Virus record (IMG/VR): IMGVR_UViG_3300046467_000278
Location: 1 to 28,648 of that record
From: a virus
Direction: 5' to 3' (one strand)
Length of the DNA stretch: 28,648 nucleotides
The notes under the pieces were generated by a model, which saw only the letters and a program-made list of their open reading frames with translations, made no database searches and was not told the DNA's origin. The translations under genes were made by a program, and so were the position numbers. Shown in pieces: positions 16,856 through 24,008 of the stretch. Each line of letters opens with the position of its first letter. Positions within the stretch are counted from its first letter, which is position 1.

Positions 16856-18895
16856 TTAACTAGCTTTGTACTTGTAAGCCCACTTGGAAGTTGCACCCGC
16901 GATTAAATCGTCGAATCCAATTCTTTGTGAAGCAACAATAACTCTGCGCTGGTTAGCCACTTCGTAATCTGACTCTAAAGTCACACCACGTAATCTTGGC
17001 ATCACATAGTTTCTTGCGTATACTGCAATAGCTCCGAATCCATTAGCTGCTTGTGCAGGGAACTCGTCACAAAGAAGAATCCTTGATCCGAATACCTGTC
17101 CAATCTCGCCTCTGAGTTTGGTAGCCATGTCGCCTACTAAATTAGCATCTTGGAATTCAGCATCTTCCAATAGTTGGAAATATACTGCTTGAGATACGAT
17201 GTAAACTACGTCGTTAGGATTAACGCCATATTTACCCATATTCTTCCTCATGCTTAATAGATTAGCGGCAGTAACGGTGTCTGTTGCGACTGCGGTAGTT
17301 GATTGTGTTTGATCACTATCAGCTGCTGCCATCGTTACTAGTCCATCAAACGTTCCTGATGTATAAACACCAGTTGAATGATTTCCTAATAGGATTGCAT
17401 TTTCAATCCCTTTCGCGTGAGATCTAACGATTGACTCTCTAATCAACGGAAGAATAGGCATAATTGCATCCTCTTCTGTTTCATTTCCTAAGTATGATTG
17501 TGAAATCAGTTTCTTAGTACTAAGAGTTTTCTCTGTTAAATCAACACCACCGAATGGTGAACCATAAGTATCACCTGTTTGTGCTAAGTTACCATGTGGA
17601 GATGATCCAGTTGCGGCTTGGTTGCTAGTGAACTCTGCGTAACCACTATCTGGTAAGATAGGGATTATCATGTTCGCTGCTGTTAGAGTAATTTCTCTAA
17701 AAAGAGGTGCCAAAACTAATTCGTTTTGGATATCTCTTTCAACGTTGGTTGATACAACTTGCTCAAAGTCTGCACTTGAAACGCCAACACCCGAATGGGC
17801 ATTAACTTTTTCATGTATAGATTTGGCATATTCAGTATCGAAACCTCTGCCGGTCGCTAGACCAAGTACTTTTGCATCGACTACGTCGTTTGCAAATGCT
17901 TTTTGCCAGTCGCCTTCACCTCTGCGGTCTGAGAATATTCGTTTAGATTCGCGCATATTCATTATGTCTTCAGATCTCTCTTTCAACTCAGCTTGAAGTT
18001 CGCGGACTACTTGTCCTAAATCTTCTTGCTTTTCATTTACGCGTTTCTCGATATCTCTAACCAGAGTTTCAGCTCCAGTAGTTACTGCCCTTACGACAGT
18101 TTTGTGTTCCTCTTGCTTCGCTTCCACTGCTGCTTTCTGTTCGGCTTCTAGTTTAGCGGCATTTTCTGCTGCGTCCACTTTAGCTTTTTCGTCTGCGGCT
18201 TTAAGTTCGGCTTGCTTCATTGCATAAGATGCAACTGCTTTTTCGGCAGCGTCTTTTGCGTATGACTCAAGGTCGAACTCAGGGGAAGTTACAGGAGTGT
18301 TTTTTTCTTCTGACATCTTCGTCTCCGTTTTGTCGGCTCTCGCCTTGCTTGACTGTTCAATCTTTGCGTTAGCGTCGATTGAAGAAGTCTTTATAAAGTC
18401 TTGTTTAAACGTGTTGTACTCTTCTATATTGTCAAATGATTTGGCAATTGAGAAGACTGCGTCTTGGTTACAAGGAACCGAAACAACAGACACTTCGAAC
18501 AGTTCTGCGTCCTTTATCTTATATCCGTCGGTTTCATTGATATAATCTGCATCCTTGACTTTGAAACCTACGGAAAAAGCCCCAAGAACGCCATCTTTAA
18601 TAAGATCTTTAATATCGCCAGCTGACTTAGATATACGTGCTGTAATCTCTAAACCATCATTGCTGACTTCTATTTCTTTTGCCCGACCTATTGGTCGGTC
18701 ATAATTGTGATTGAATAAAAGGATTGGATTATTTTTATAATTATTTAACCCACCTTTAGTCCAAGCACTTGCTTCAATAATATCTCCAGCTCTGTCTAAT
18801 GAGTTGGTACTTGCTGATCCTTTGATATCAAGTCCCCCATCATCATCTTCGCCTAAGCTTTTGAAACTATTTGTCCAATGAAATATCTTATCCAT
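16856..18895 (-). CDS. Fused prohead protease (S78/HK97 type) and major capsid protein
   Basis: One 679-residue ORF encodes both head-maturation protease and capsid subunit. Residues 1-155 are an S78-type prohead protease: FNHNYDRPIG with catalytic H63, GAFSVGF with S108, and ELFEVSVVSVPCN near 131-143. Residues 200-315 form a long Ala/Glu/Lys-rich coiled coil, equivalent to the HK97 delta scaffold. The rest is an HK97-fold capsid protein, with the N-arm near 330-390 and the core ending in RVIVASQRIGFDDLIAGATSKW. Start ATG 18895 follows the small gene upstream by 2 bp. An internal ATG at residue 194 has its own ribosome-binding site (separate entry). Protease-capsid fusions are known in some phages; the mature protein is released by cleavage. 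Confidence 0.93.
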   Translation of the reverse strand: MDKIFHWTNSFKSLGEDDDGGLDIKGSASTNSLDRAGDIIEASAWTKGGLNNYKNNPILLFNHNYDRPIGRAKEIEVSNDGLEITARISKSAGDIKDLIKDGVLGAFSVGFKVKDADYINETDGYKIKDAELFEVSVVSVPCNQDAVFSIAKSFDNIEEYNTFKQDFIKTSSIDANAKIEQSSKARADKTETKMSEEKNTPVTSPEFDLESYAKDAAEKAVASYAMKQAELKAADEKAKVDAAENAAKLEAEQKAAVEAKQEEHKTVVRAVTTGAETLVRDIEKRVNEKQEDLGQVVRELQAELKERSEDIMNMRESKRIFSDRRGEGDWQKAFANDVVDAKVLGLATGRGFDTEYAKSIHEKVNAHSGVGVSSADFEQVVSTNVERDIQNELVLAPLFREITLTAANMIIPILPDSGYAEFTSNQAATGSSPHGNLAQTGDTYGSPFGGVDLTEKTLSTKKLISQSYLGNETEEDAIMPILPLIRESIVRSHAKGIENAILLGNHSTGVYTSGTFDGLVTMAAADSDQTQSTTAVATDTVTAANLLSMRKNMGKYGVNPNDVVYIVSQAVYFQLLEDAEFQDANLVGDMATKLRGEIGQVFGSRILLCDEFPAQAANGFGAIAVYARNYVMPRLRGVTLESDYEVANQRRVIVASQRIGFDDLIAGATSKWAYKYKAS
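18314..18326 (-). promoter_or_regulatory. Internal ribosome-binding site and start inside the protease-capsid ORF
   Basis: In the minus strand, GGAG (18326-18323) lies six bases before an in-frame ATG (18316-18314), codon 194 of the fused ORF. It sits exactly at the junction between the protease and the coiled-coil scaffold (product starts MSEEKNTPVTS). Initiation here would give a 486-residue scaffold-capsid protein without protease. That would set the high capsid-to-protease ratio that heads need. The placement at a domain border argues against chance, but use has not been shown. Confidence 0.6.
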
Positions 18896-18897
18896 TG

Positions 18898-19161
18898 TTA
18901 TTTCCCCTTGGTAGCAGCTTTCTTCGGAGCAGCTTTAACAGCTGGCTCTGGAGAAACAGGCGCTGGGGCAGGAACGTCTATAGGGAACCGTGCTTTTGCA
19001 GCCGCCATAACCCTATTCCAACTTCCAAACTTCCTGCGTAGTAAATAATCTCTCACAGGTACGTCGTTTCCAATTGCCTTATAATCTGCTAGTGTTATTG
19101 TGTCAACACCTTTGCTGGCTACAAATTCTGATAAAGCCTTTAGCATCATATGTTTTGTCAT
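18898..19161 (-). CDS. Small protein with a homing-endonuclease-associated-type repeat
   Basis: This 87-residue protein sits between portal and protease genes. Residues 1-60 resemble the short helical DNA-binding repeat found next to HNH homing nucleases: a helix, then DVPVRDYLLRRKFGSWNRVMAAAK. The Phe-Gly-Ser-Trp turn is characteristic. Residues 60-87 are a Pro/Ala/Lys-rich tail. There is no nuclease motif. It may be a head-associated DNA-binding protein or a decayed relic of a homing gene; its tight packing (4 bp overlap with portal, 2 bp from the capsid ORF) favours a working gene. Function is unknown. Confidence 0.6.
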   Translation of the reverse strand: MTKHMMLKALSEFVASKGVDTITLADYKAIGNDVPVRDYLLRRKFGSWNRVMAAAKARFPIDVPAPAPVSPEPAVKAAPKKAATKGK

Positions 19162-20375
19162 AATTCTTCCTCATCTGGTGAGTCCTCTGTCGGTCTCCCA
19201 CCTTCCTCTGGATTTGCGGCTGAACCTGCAATATTTGCAGGAACTCTCGGTGTATCAAATCCGTCAATTTTTTCAAACCTGAGTGCCTCCCTCGCTTCAT
19301 TCGGTGTTAATATTCCCGTGTTCACAAGTGTGGAGTAATACCCCGCCTGATCTCTCATCTCTGGTTGAAGAGCAGGAACTCCTGAAATCTCCTCATCCAA
19401 TTTAAAACCGAAGAACCTCTCGAAAGCATATCCTATTTTTCTAACTATAGGTAGTATGGTTTCTAAGTAATATAATCGGTGATTAGGACGTATGTTAGCG
19501 TTGTTACCACCATCTAATAAGATGGGTGGAATACCCATCGCTTCTAGGATTATCTTTTCATTTGAAGCTATTGCTTGCTGAAAATCTAAATCCTTGAAAT
19601 TGACTTCCGTCAAGTTCTCAACTTCTAATCCGCCATCAAGGAATAACGGTCTACGACCTCCTGATTGCGGGTTGTACCTAGCTACCCAAGCTGCTAACAT
19701 TCTTTCTTTGATTTTCTCAGAAAGTGTATTAGGTGACTTAAGTACTAAACCGGGCACTGCTCCGTTCTTAAAGAAATTATCTTGGAATCGTCTCATTGAG
19801 CCTAGTAACTGCATAGTTCTCCATGCTGGTTTTAATCTAGGAACTCCTCTATAAATAGAGTTGAAACTATTTTCTTTGATATGTATTATCTCTTTAGGAG
19901 TATAATCTACGCTGTGATCATAAGTATATTTCTTAACATACGTCTTATCATCGGTCTCTATCGTTACGTGTTCTGCTGGTAAATGATATAAATGTCTTCC
20001 ATCGAAATAAATAAAGATATTACCATCTAGTAGTAAATCGATAATTAAATTTCGTTTAAACGAATTTATATCTTGAAAGGGATTCGCTTCTTTATTAAGT
20101 AGTAAATCGACTCTAGATCGTCTTATTGACTTAATAATGTTGTTTATCCCTACAACAGGTTCGCCTACATCAAAAGGTATGTCCGCAGCGTCGTCCACTA
20201 TCATGTTAACCGCGCGGTTTACAACCTCTAATTGTTCGTAAGCATTTCTATAGTTAGTAACAGTTTCTCTAGAATCTAGGCTTAAGCCTTCATCACGGGC
20301 GATCAGGAACTGAGAGGGATTTTCTTTTTCCTCTGTTTCTTCTGTTCTGCCTAAAAATCTGTCATACCATGCCAT
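19158..20375 (-). CDS. Portal protein (HK97 type)
   Basis: This 405-residue protein forms the twelve-fold DNA channel at one capsid vertex. Its length is typical for HK97-like portals. Characteristic parts are the N-terminal helix (YRNAYEQLEVVNRAVNMIVDDAADIPF, residues 42-68), the LLLDGNIFIYFDG strand region (about 110-125), and the stem and clip segment YRGVPRLKPAWRTMQLLGSM (about 175-200). MGIPPILLDGG follows near 285-295. The C-terminus is Pro/Glu/Asp-rich. ATG 20375 lies within the last codons of the HNH gene (14 bp overlap). The gene order HNH-portal-protease-capsid supports the call. Confidence 0.93.
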   Translation of the reverse strand: MAWYDRFLGRTEETEEKENPSQFLIARDEGLSLDSRETVTNYRNAYEQLEVVNRAVNMIVDDAADIPFDVGEPVVGINNIIKSIRRSRVDLLLNKEANPFQDINSFKRNLIIDLLLDGNIFIYFDGRHLYHLPAEHVTIETDDKTYVKKYTYDHSVDYTPKEIIHIKENSFNSIYRGVPRLKPAWRTMQLLGSMRRFQDNFFKNGAVPGLVLKSPNTLSEKIKERMLAAWVARYNPQSGGRRPLFLDGGLEVENLTEVNFKDLDFQQAIASNEKIILEAMGIPPILLDGGNNANIRPNHRLYYLETILPIVRKIGYAFERFFGFKLDEEISGVPALQPEMRDQAGYYSTLVNTGILTPNEAREALRFEKIDGFDTPRVPANIAGSAANPEEGGRPTEDSPDEEEL

Positions 20376-20733
20376 GTTTATCTCTCTGTATTTTCACCCA
20401 TCTGTGTTGTTTACTTGCTGTTATTAACTTCGGTCTTTTGCCATAGATAGAGTGTAATCTTAAATGATGTTCATGACATAAAGTAACAGCTTCGTCATAA
20501 AGTTCTTTTTTGTGTTCAGCAATAAATTGCTGTCGAATATTTAAAATATCCTGTTCTTCTGTTACTTGGAGTTTCTTCTTTTTCAACCAAGATTCTAACA
20601 ACTCTGTTAATCCGTTGAAATGATGAAAATCTAAGTTTTCTATTGCTCCGCAGATATAACACTCCGTCGCTTTATTATACTGCGACTTAGCCTTATCCCG
20701 AACATACTTAACAAGATCTCTCTTTAATGTCAT
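20362..20733 (-). CDS. HNH-type endonuclease, small
   Basis: This 123-residue protein has a zinc-finger pair C25-x2-C28, the histidine pair FHHFNG at 37-38, and CHEHHLRLH at 86-94, the layout of beta-beta-alpha-metal HNH nucleases. Between them lies a basic coiled helix. HNH proteins beside terminase and portal genes occur in many HK97-type phages, where they assist terminase in cutting or packaging DNA; a homing role is the alternative. It is the first gene after the strong promoter at 20754-20794. Only about 14 bases of leader are expected, with a weak ribosome-binding site. Confidence 0.8.
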   Translation of the reverse strand: MTLKRDLVKYVRDKAKSQYNKATECYICGAIENLDFHHFNGLTELLESWLKKKKLQVTEEQDILNIRQQFIAEHKKELYDEAVTLCHEHHLRLHSIYGKRPKLITASKQHRWVKIQRDKHGMV

Positions 20734-20753
20734 AAACTTCTACTACTCTTTAA

Positions 20754-20794
20754 ATTATACTAAAATTTGGGACTAATGTCAAGAACTATTTTTG
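20754..20794 (-). promoter_or_regulatory. Consensus sigma70 promoter for the head-tail operon
   Basis: On the minus strand TTGACA (20782-20777), a 17-bp spacer and TATAAT (20759-20754) form a perfect sigma70 promoter pointing at the HNH gene. The upstream sequence CAAAAATAGTTCTTGACA (20794-20777) and the spacer end TTTAG are the same as in the promoter at 24254-24294. The predicted start of RNA is near 20747. It probably drives the HNH, portal, capsid and tail genes. Confidence 0.88.
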
Positions 20795-20806
20795 GTTCGG
20801 TGGTTA

Positions 20807-22105
20807 CTAGAAAGTAGTAGCACTTGTTTCAAACGAGTACAACGCATACCGTAATGCATCTGCCATATGAGAAGCATAGTTATGTTTTGGTTTTTCCCTC
20901 AATAAATTCGGATTCGGATCCCACTGGTATTGGTCTAGGGAGATCAGAGTTTCTTTACATTTTTGATCAACTATTAGCTGGTCGTTATCTACAATTCCTG
21001 CAACGCGACCTATTCCATCAAGGACGGACTTCTTTGCGTTTATAGTACTAATGTCGTAATTTTGTGCTAAATCAAATCGTGTTTGTTGTGCCGCCGAATC
21101 AATATAAATGTAATCAACATTCCATTTATTTATTATGTCTCTAATCTTTGACGCGTGTTCTTCCGTAGTTCTCTCAGCATCCAAATATTCATCAAGTAGA
21201 TAATAGACTTCTTTGTCCCAATCATATCCTATTACACAAAAAGCTGTAGGATCCTTAAACCCAACATCCATTCCTGCGAATACATCCATTTTACTTGTTT
21301 GTAGTTCTGAAAGGTCTTGTTGGCACTTCTCTAAGTTAAATGCCCATACCTGTCCTTCATAGGTATTAAAATCTGCCATGTATTCCTGATTGAACTCTGC
21401 TTCTGACATTGTCTTTCTAGCTTCATCAATATCTTGTTCAGAGATACGTGGATTTTCATGGTAAGTTGCTCTAACGGAAGCCCATTCCGCATACTCATCA
21501 CTGTAACCTCTATAATAAAACTCTGAAAACCAATTGTTTCTTCCTCGTGGGGTAGAAATAAATAAGGCTTTAGAGTTGAATTTATCTAAGGTAGGACGAA
21601 GTGCTATATTGAAAGCATCTCTGCCGTCTACTAGTGCTGCTTCGTCAAAAATAATTAAATCGTAAGATCGACCTACCGTAGAGTCAACTTGATTTATTGA
21701 CCCCATTCGTATAGTTGAATGATTGGATAGTTCGATTACTTTATCCTTAGCATTATCTTTGATAACTTCTAAGTCAAAGTGTTTGATAAGATTCCTCTGT
21801 AAGTCAAAGGAAATTTGTGAAAGAGAGTAGTTAGGCGACATAAGTAACACATTTGAACCTGGTACTAAACATACTAGTTGTCCAATTATGTTTGCAATAT
21901 AAGTTTTACCTTGCCTACGCGCAACTGCCGCTGAAACAAACCTATACTTAGGATTGTTCATAGCATTGATAATTGCTGTTTGTGTGGAATTGGGTTCGAT
22001 ACCCAGTAATTCCATGTAACCATCAATTGGAAGTTTAATGAATCGGTTTTCCCCGAAATCCATCAAGCCTTTGGGCTCTATGTCTGTTCTACTTATCTCT
22101 AGCAT
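20807..22105 (-). CDS. terL: Terminase large subunit
   Basis: This 432-residue packaging motor and nuclease has all main motifs. The ATPase has a Walker A variant VARRQGKT (61-68), Walker B LIIFDE (150-155) and coupling motif STPRG (184-188). The RNase H-like nuclease has acidic residues D280 (GMDVGFKDPT), D336 (YIYIDSAAQ) and D416 (ASHMADALRYAL). It cuts concatemeric DNA and pumps it through the portal. No small terminase is recognisable next to it; the 78-residue gene just upstream is a candidate by position only. The start ATG follows that gene's stop by 2 bp. A strong promoter for the next genes lies just after its stop. Confidence 0.96.
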   Translation of the reverse strand: MLEISRTDIEPKGLMDFGENRFIKLPIDGYMELLGIEPNSTQTAIINAMNNPKYRFVSAAVARRQGKTYIANIIGQLVCLVPGSNVLLMSPNYSLSQISFDLQRNLIKHFDLEVIKDNAKDKVIELSNHSTIRMGSINQVDSTVGRSYDLIIFDEAALVDGRDAFNIALRPTLDKFNSKALFISTPRGRNNWFSEFYYRGYSDEYAEWASVRATYHENPRISEQDIDEARKTMSEAEFNQEYMADFNTYEGQVWAFNLEKCQQDLSELQTSKMDVFAGMDVGFKDPTAFCVIGYDWDKEVYYLLDEYLDAERTTEEHASKIRDIINKWNVDYIYIDSAAQQTRFDLAQNYDISTINAKKSVLDGIGRVAGIVDNDQLIVDQKCKETLISLDQYQWDPNPNLLREKPKHNYASHMADALRYALYSFETSATTF

Positions 22106-22107
22106 TA

Positions 22108-22344
22108 TTAGTGGAGTGTTTCATTGCCAAAAAAACTTTCCACCTCGTTGAGTAGTTCTTGTTCTTCTACTACGTTATATAAATACATAAAAGCGAGTGC
22201 TAAATTTCTCATATCAGTTTCCTTTTCTGTTAACATTCGTTTATGTTCGGTCATTTGCATTGCGGCTAAAAAGCCTGACGCATTGACCACCGTTTCGTCT
22301 AGCCAGAGGTCTCTCCCATCTTTACTTGTTGGCATTTTACTCAT
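22108..22344 (-). CDS. Hypothetical protein upstream of terminase
   Basis: This 78-residue protein is not recognised. It is mostly helical and acidic toward the C-terminus (VVEEQELLNEVESFFGNE), with a Met-rich centre. A GAGG sequence precedes ATG 22344. It ends 2 bp before terL, a position where some phages have the small terminase; its length is short for that and no helix-turn-helix is obvious. Confidence 0.6.
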   Translation of the reverse strand: MSKMPTSKDGRDLWLDETVVNASGFLAAMQMTEHKRMLTEKETDMRNLALAFMYLYNVVEEQELLNEVESFFGNETLH

Positions 22345-22365
22345 ATTGAAAAGCCTCCTCTATAT

Positions 22366-22635
22366 TTAGCTGACTCGTGTGTTGATTGGTGTAAACATAA
22401 CAGCTGCATTTGTTGAATACAGTGCATGAGCTATATCTTTTACAATATTTACTCGTTCTCCACCACCCAAAGTAATGTTACCTACTACTGTTCCACTAGC
22501 TGCTGTTAATAGTGCTACTGCGTATGCTGTAGTACTATTATTGTATACAGACACCTCTGATGCACTTTCAACTGTTGATGCTGTGCCAGTAGTAGTTGGA
22601 GCTGCAATTGTTGCTCCTTCCAGTTTAAATCTCAT
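22366..22635 (-). CDS. Small beta-rich protein, paralogue of 23239-23520
   Basis: This 89-residue protein is rich in Thr, Ala, Val and Ser and looks all-beta. The pattern SVYNNSTTAYAVALLTAASG, then LGGGERVNIVKD and VMFTPI matches, in order and spacing, the second small protein at 23239-23520. Short proteins of this style are common in marine phages, often near structural genes. A virion decoration or accessory role is possible but unproven. It has a strong AGGAG before ATG 22635; that AGGAG overlaps the stop codon of the basic 45-residue gene upstream. Confidence 0.65.
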   Translation of the reverse strand: MRFKLEGATIAAPTTTGTASTVESASEVSVYNNSTTAYAVALLTAASGTVVGNITLGGGERVNIVKDIAHALYSTNAAVMFTPINTRVS

Positions 22636-22644
22636 TGATTTCTC

Positions 22645-22782
22645 CTAACGCTTTTTGCGTCCTTTCCCCTTCTTTTGTCGCCATTTAATCGCTCGAAGAC
22701 GTTGCTTTGCTTTCTTCTTCGACCTAGACGTTCCGGGAGTATTACTAATTTTCCATCCACCTTTTGTTTCAGTGATGGGCAT
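22645..22782 (-). CDS. Very basic 45-residue protein
   Basis: This 45-residue ORF (MPITETKGGWKISNTPGTS, then a Lys/Arg-rich second half) has 17 Lys or Arg residues, 15 of them after residue 19. AGGAG lies seven bases before ATG 22782, inside the end of the preceding gene, and its stop overlaps the ribosome-binding site of the next gene. It is packed like its neighbours, so it is probably real. The charge suggests nucleic-acid binding; nothing more can be said. Confidence 0.6.
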   Translation of the reverse strand: MPITETKGGWKISNTPGTSRSKKKAKQRLRAIKWRQKKGKGRKKR

Positions 22783-22783
22783 A

Positions 22784-22978
22784 CTATTCTCCTAGTATTT
22801 TTTCGAGCTTTCCATCGCGTTCATAGCAAGGTAAAGCAGTTAATTCCTTTACTTTCCTAAGACGCTCAAGTTTAGCTCGTTGTTTAAGAATCAATACTGC
22901 GGTTGCTTTTTCAATCGCAAGTATCATTGGTGGTAAAGTAAGTTTCTCTTCTAGTTTTTTTCTTTGTGGCAGTGTCAT
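22784..22978 (-). CDS. Hypothetical helical protein
   Basis: This 64-residue protein is Leu/Lys/Glu-rich and probably one long coiled coil (KLEEKLTLPPMILAIEKATA, LKQRAKLERLRKVKEL). AGGAGGT lies four bases before ATG 22978, the best ribosome-binding site in this cluster. A single Cys and no known motif are seen. It starts 17 bp after the small membrane protein and is separated by one base from the next ATG. Confidence 0.6.
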   Translation of the reverse strand: MTLPQRKKLEEKLTLPPMILAIEKATAVLILKQRAKLERLRKVKELTALPCYERDGKLEKILGE

Positions 22979-22995
22979 ACTACCTCCTAGAGTAG

Positions 22996-23175
22996 TTACT
23001 CTGCTTTATAGCAAGTCCAGACACCATAGCCTAGACCAACGAAAGCTGCGACTTTAGCGAGTCCGCCAAAACAAATTACCATCAGGCAACCAACAACTAT
23101 TACTGCTCCGTCCCATGATGTTCTTTCACTTACTCGGGCTTTCATCCAAGCCATTGCTGCGTTCATTTTATCCAT
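22996..23175 (-). CDS. Small membrane protein, holin-like candidate
   Basis: This 59-residue protein has an amphipathic N-terminus (MDKMNAAMAWMKARVSERTS) followed by a hydrophobic stretch from residue 24 to 53 (AVIVVGCLMVICFGGLAKVA and on). That is long enough for one long or two short membrane helices with a Lys between them. GGGAGAG precedes ATG 23175. Proteins of this type are common near lysis or structural genes of marine phages. No endolysin lies in this window, so the lysis role is only a guess. Confidence 0.6.
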   Translation of the reverse strand: MDKMNAAMAWMKARVSERTSWDGAVIVVGCLMVICFGGLAKVAAFVGLGYGVWTCYKAE

Positions 23176-23238
23176 TATTTCTCTCCCAAAAGAATAATTA
23201 TTTCTTTTCTTAGCCTAGTTATAACTAGGATATTTAAC
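23176..23238. repeat. Structured intergenic region with nested inverted repeats
   Basis: This 63-bp gap contains a perfect 16-bp palindrome CCTAGTTATAACTAGG (23214-23229). One arm also pairs with a nearby CTAGG copy (23236-23240), giving two mutually exclusive hairpins. Beside it is a second inverted repeat, AAAAGAA at one end and TTCTTTT at the other, around TAATTA (about 23188-23208). It may be an operator, an RNA processing site or a weak terminator between the upstream and downstream small genes. No promoter is clear in it. Confidence 0.5.
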
Positions 23239-23520
23239 CTAGCCTATTTGAAAAACGGCTACGGCTCTTACATCTGCGCCATCGGCCCAGAACTTGTGAT
23301 ACGTTCGTCTTTTGTGCAAGATTATATCTGCTCCTGCTCTTAAAGTTACGCACCCAATCTCTACACCAGCTGAATTAAGATAGTATATTTTAGTATCTGT
23401 TGCACCATAATTACTAAATCTAATATTAGGTGTTTCATCTGGAATATTCTCAGTGAATAAAAGTGCGCCAGCTGCTGTGGTAGGCACGTCTATTTCACTA
23501 TTGTATAGTTGTAATGACAT
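23239..23520 (-). CDS. Small beta-rich protein, paralogue of 22366-22635
   Basis: This 93-residue protein (MSLQLYNSEIDVPTTAAGAL) is predicted all-beta, with a block IRFSNYGATDTKIYYLNSAG and a later LRAGADIILHKR, ending VRAVAVFQIG. The same order of blocks occurs in the 89-residue protein at 22366-22635. I chose ATG 23520, which has GAGG seven bases upstream; the longer frame from 23559 lies inside the previous gene and lacks a ribosome-binding site. A minor virion protein is possible. Confidence 0.65.
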   Translation of the reverse strand: MSLQLYNSEIDVPTTAAGALLFTENIPDETPNIRFSNYGATDTKIYYLNSAGVEIGCVTLRAGADIILHKRRTYHKFWADGADVRAVAVFQIG

Positions 23521-23549
23521 TTCATTTCCTCTTTTTTCTTTTTCCTGAA

Positions 23550-23687
23550 CTAAGTCCATCTACCCATAGGGCATCTGGCAGTTCGTATTTTTACCTTAAT
23601 CGGCATAAAACATTTACACTTCTTACATATGTAGAGAGTGTAGAATGGACAGGTTTTGCATATAGCTAACCTGTACTCTGGTTTCAT
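23550..23687 (-). CDS. Zinc-ribbon mini-protein
   Basis: This 45-residue protein has five or six cysteines in the pattern C10-x2-C13-P, C21-x2-C24-x-C26, K31 and C39-P-x-G-x-W. It is a compact zinc-ribbon layout typical of very small phage proteins ending in CP-x-G-x-W. It likely binds zinc; a nucleic-acid or protein-binding role is inferred. ATG 23687 overlaps the TGA of the upstream basic protein (ATGA), so the two are probably co-translated. Confidence 0.7.
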   Translation of the reverse strand: MKPEYRLAICKTCPFYTLYICKKCKCFMPIKVKIRTARCPMGRWT

Positions 23688-23821
23688 CTAAGAACGCTAG
23701 GTAACTTCTGTCGCCTTTTGCGTTGTAAATTCTTTTTCCGTGCCATAAGTATCTTTTCTCTGGCTGTCGGTTCGATAGGTAAAACTTCTTCTACCTTCTC
23801 TACTTTTTTAATCTTTGCCAT
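23684..23821 (-). CDS. Small basic protein (45 residues)
   Basis: Starts MAKIKKVEKVEEVLPIEPTA and continues with a Lys/Arg-rich helix (MARKKNLQRKRRQKL). The N-terminal half is charged with both signs, the C-terminal half strongly basic. The start lies 14 bp inside the end of the gene upstream and its stop overlaps the next start. No known family is recognised; nucleic-acid binding is plausible. Confidence 0.55.
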   Translation of the reverse strand: MAKIKKVEKVEEVLPIEPTAREKILMARKKNLQRKRRQKLPSVLR

Positions 23822-23999
23822 TAGCATACTCTTTACACTCAGCGTGAGTTTTAAATTTCTTTAACATTCCGTCAGGTCCGCGTACACAATGCCAGCCTCG
23901 CTTAACACTATGCTCATACCCTTCTGGGAACTCACGTTTTGGAGCAGCCTTTACTTTAGGCGACTCAGTTATATCTTTTTTATCGTAATCTTGTTCCAT
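23808..23999 (-). CDS. Hypothetical protein
   Basis: This 63-residue protein is hydrophilic, with an acidic start and a core GYEHSVKRGWHCVRGPDGML followed by KKFKTHAECKEYANGK. The core looks like a small beta hairpin (Trp-His-Cys, Gly-Pro-Asp-Gly turn) plus a helix, perhaps a mini DNA-binding or protein-binding module. A clear AGGAG lies seven bases before ATG 23999. No function can be assigned. Confidence 0.6.
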   Translation of the reverse strand: MEQDYDKKDITESPKVKAAPKREFPEGYEHSVKRGWHCVRGPDGMLKKFKTHAECKEYANGKD

Positions 24000-24008
24000 T
24001 TGTTTCTC

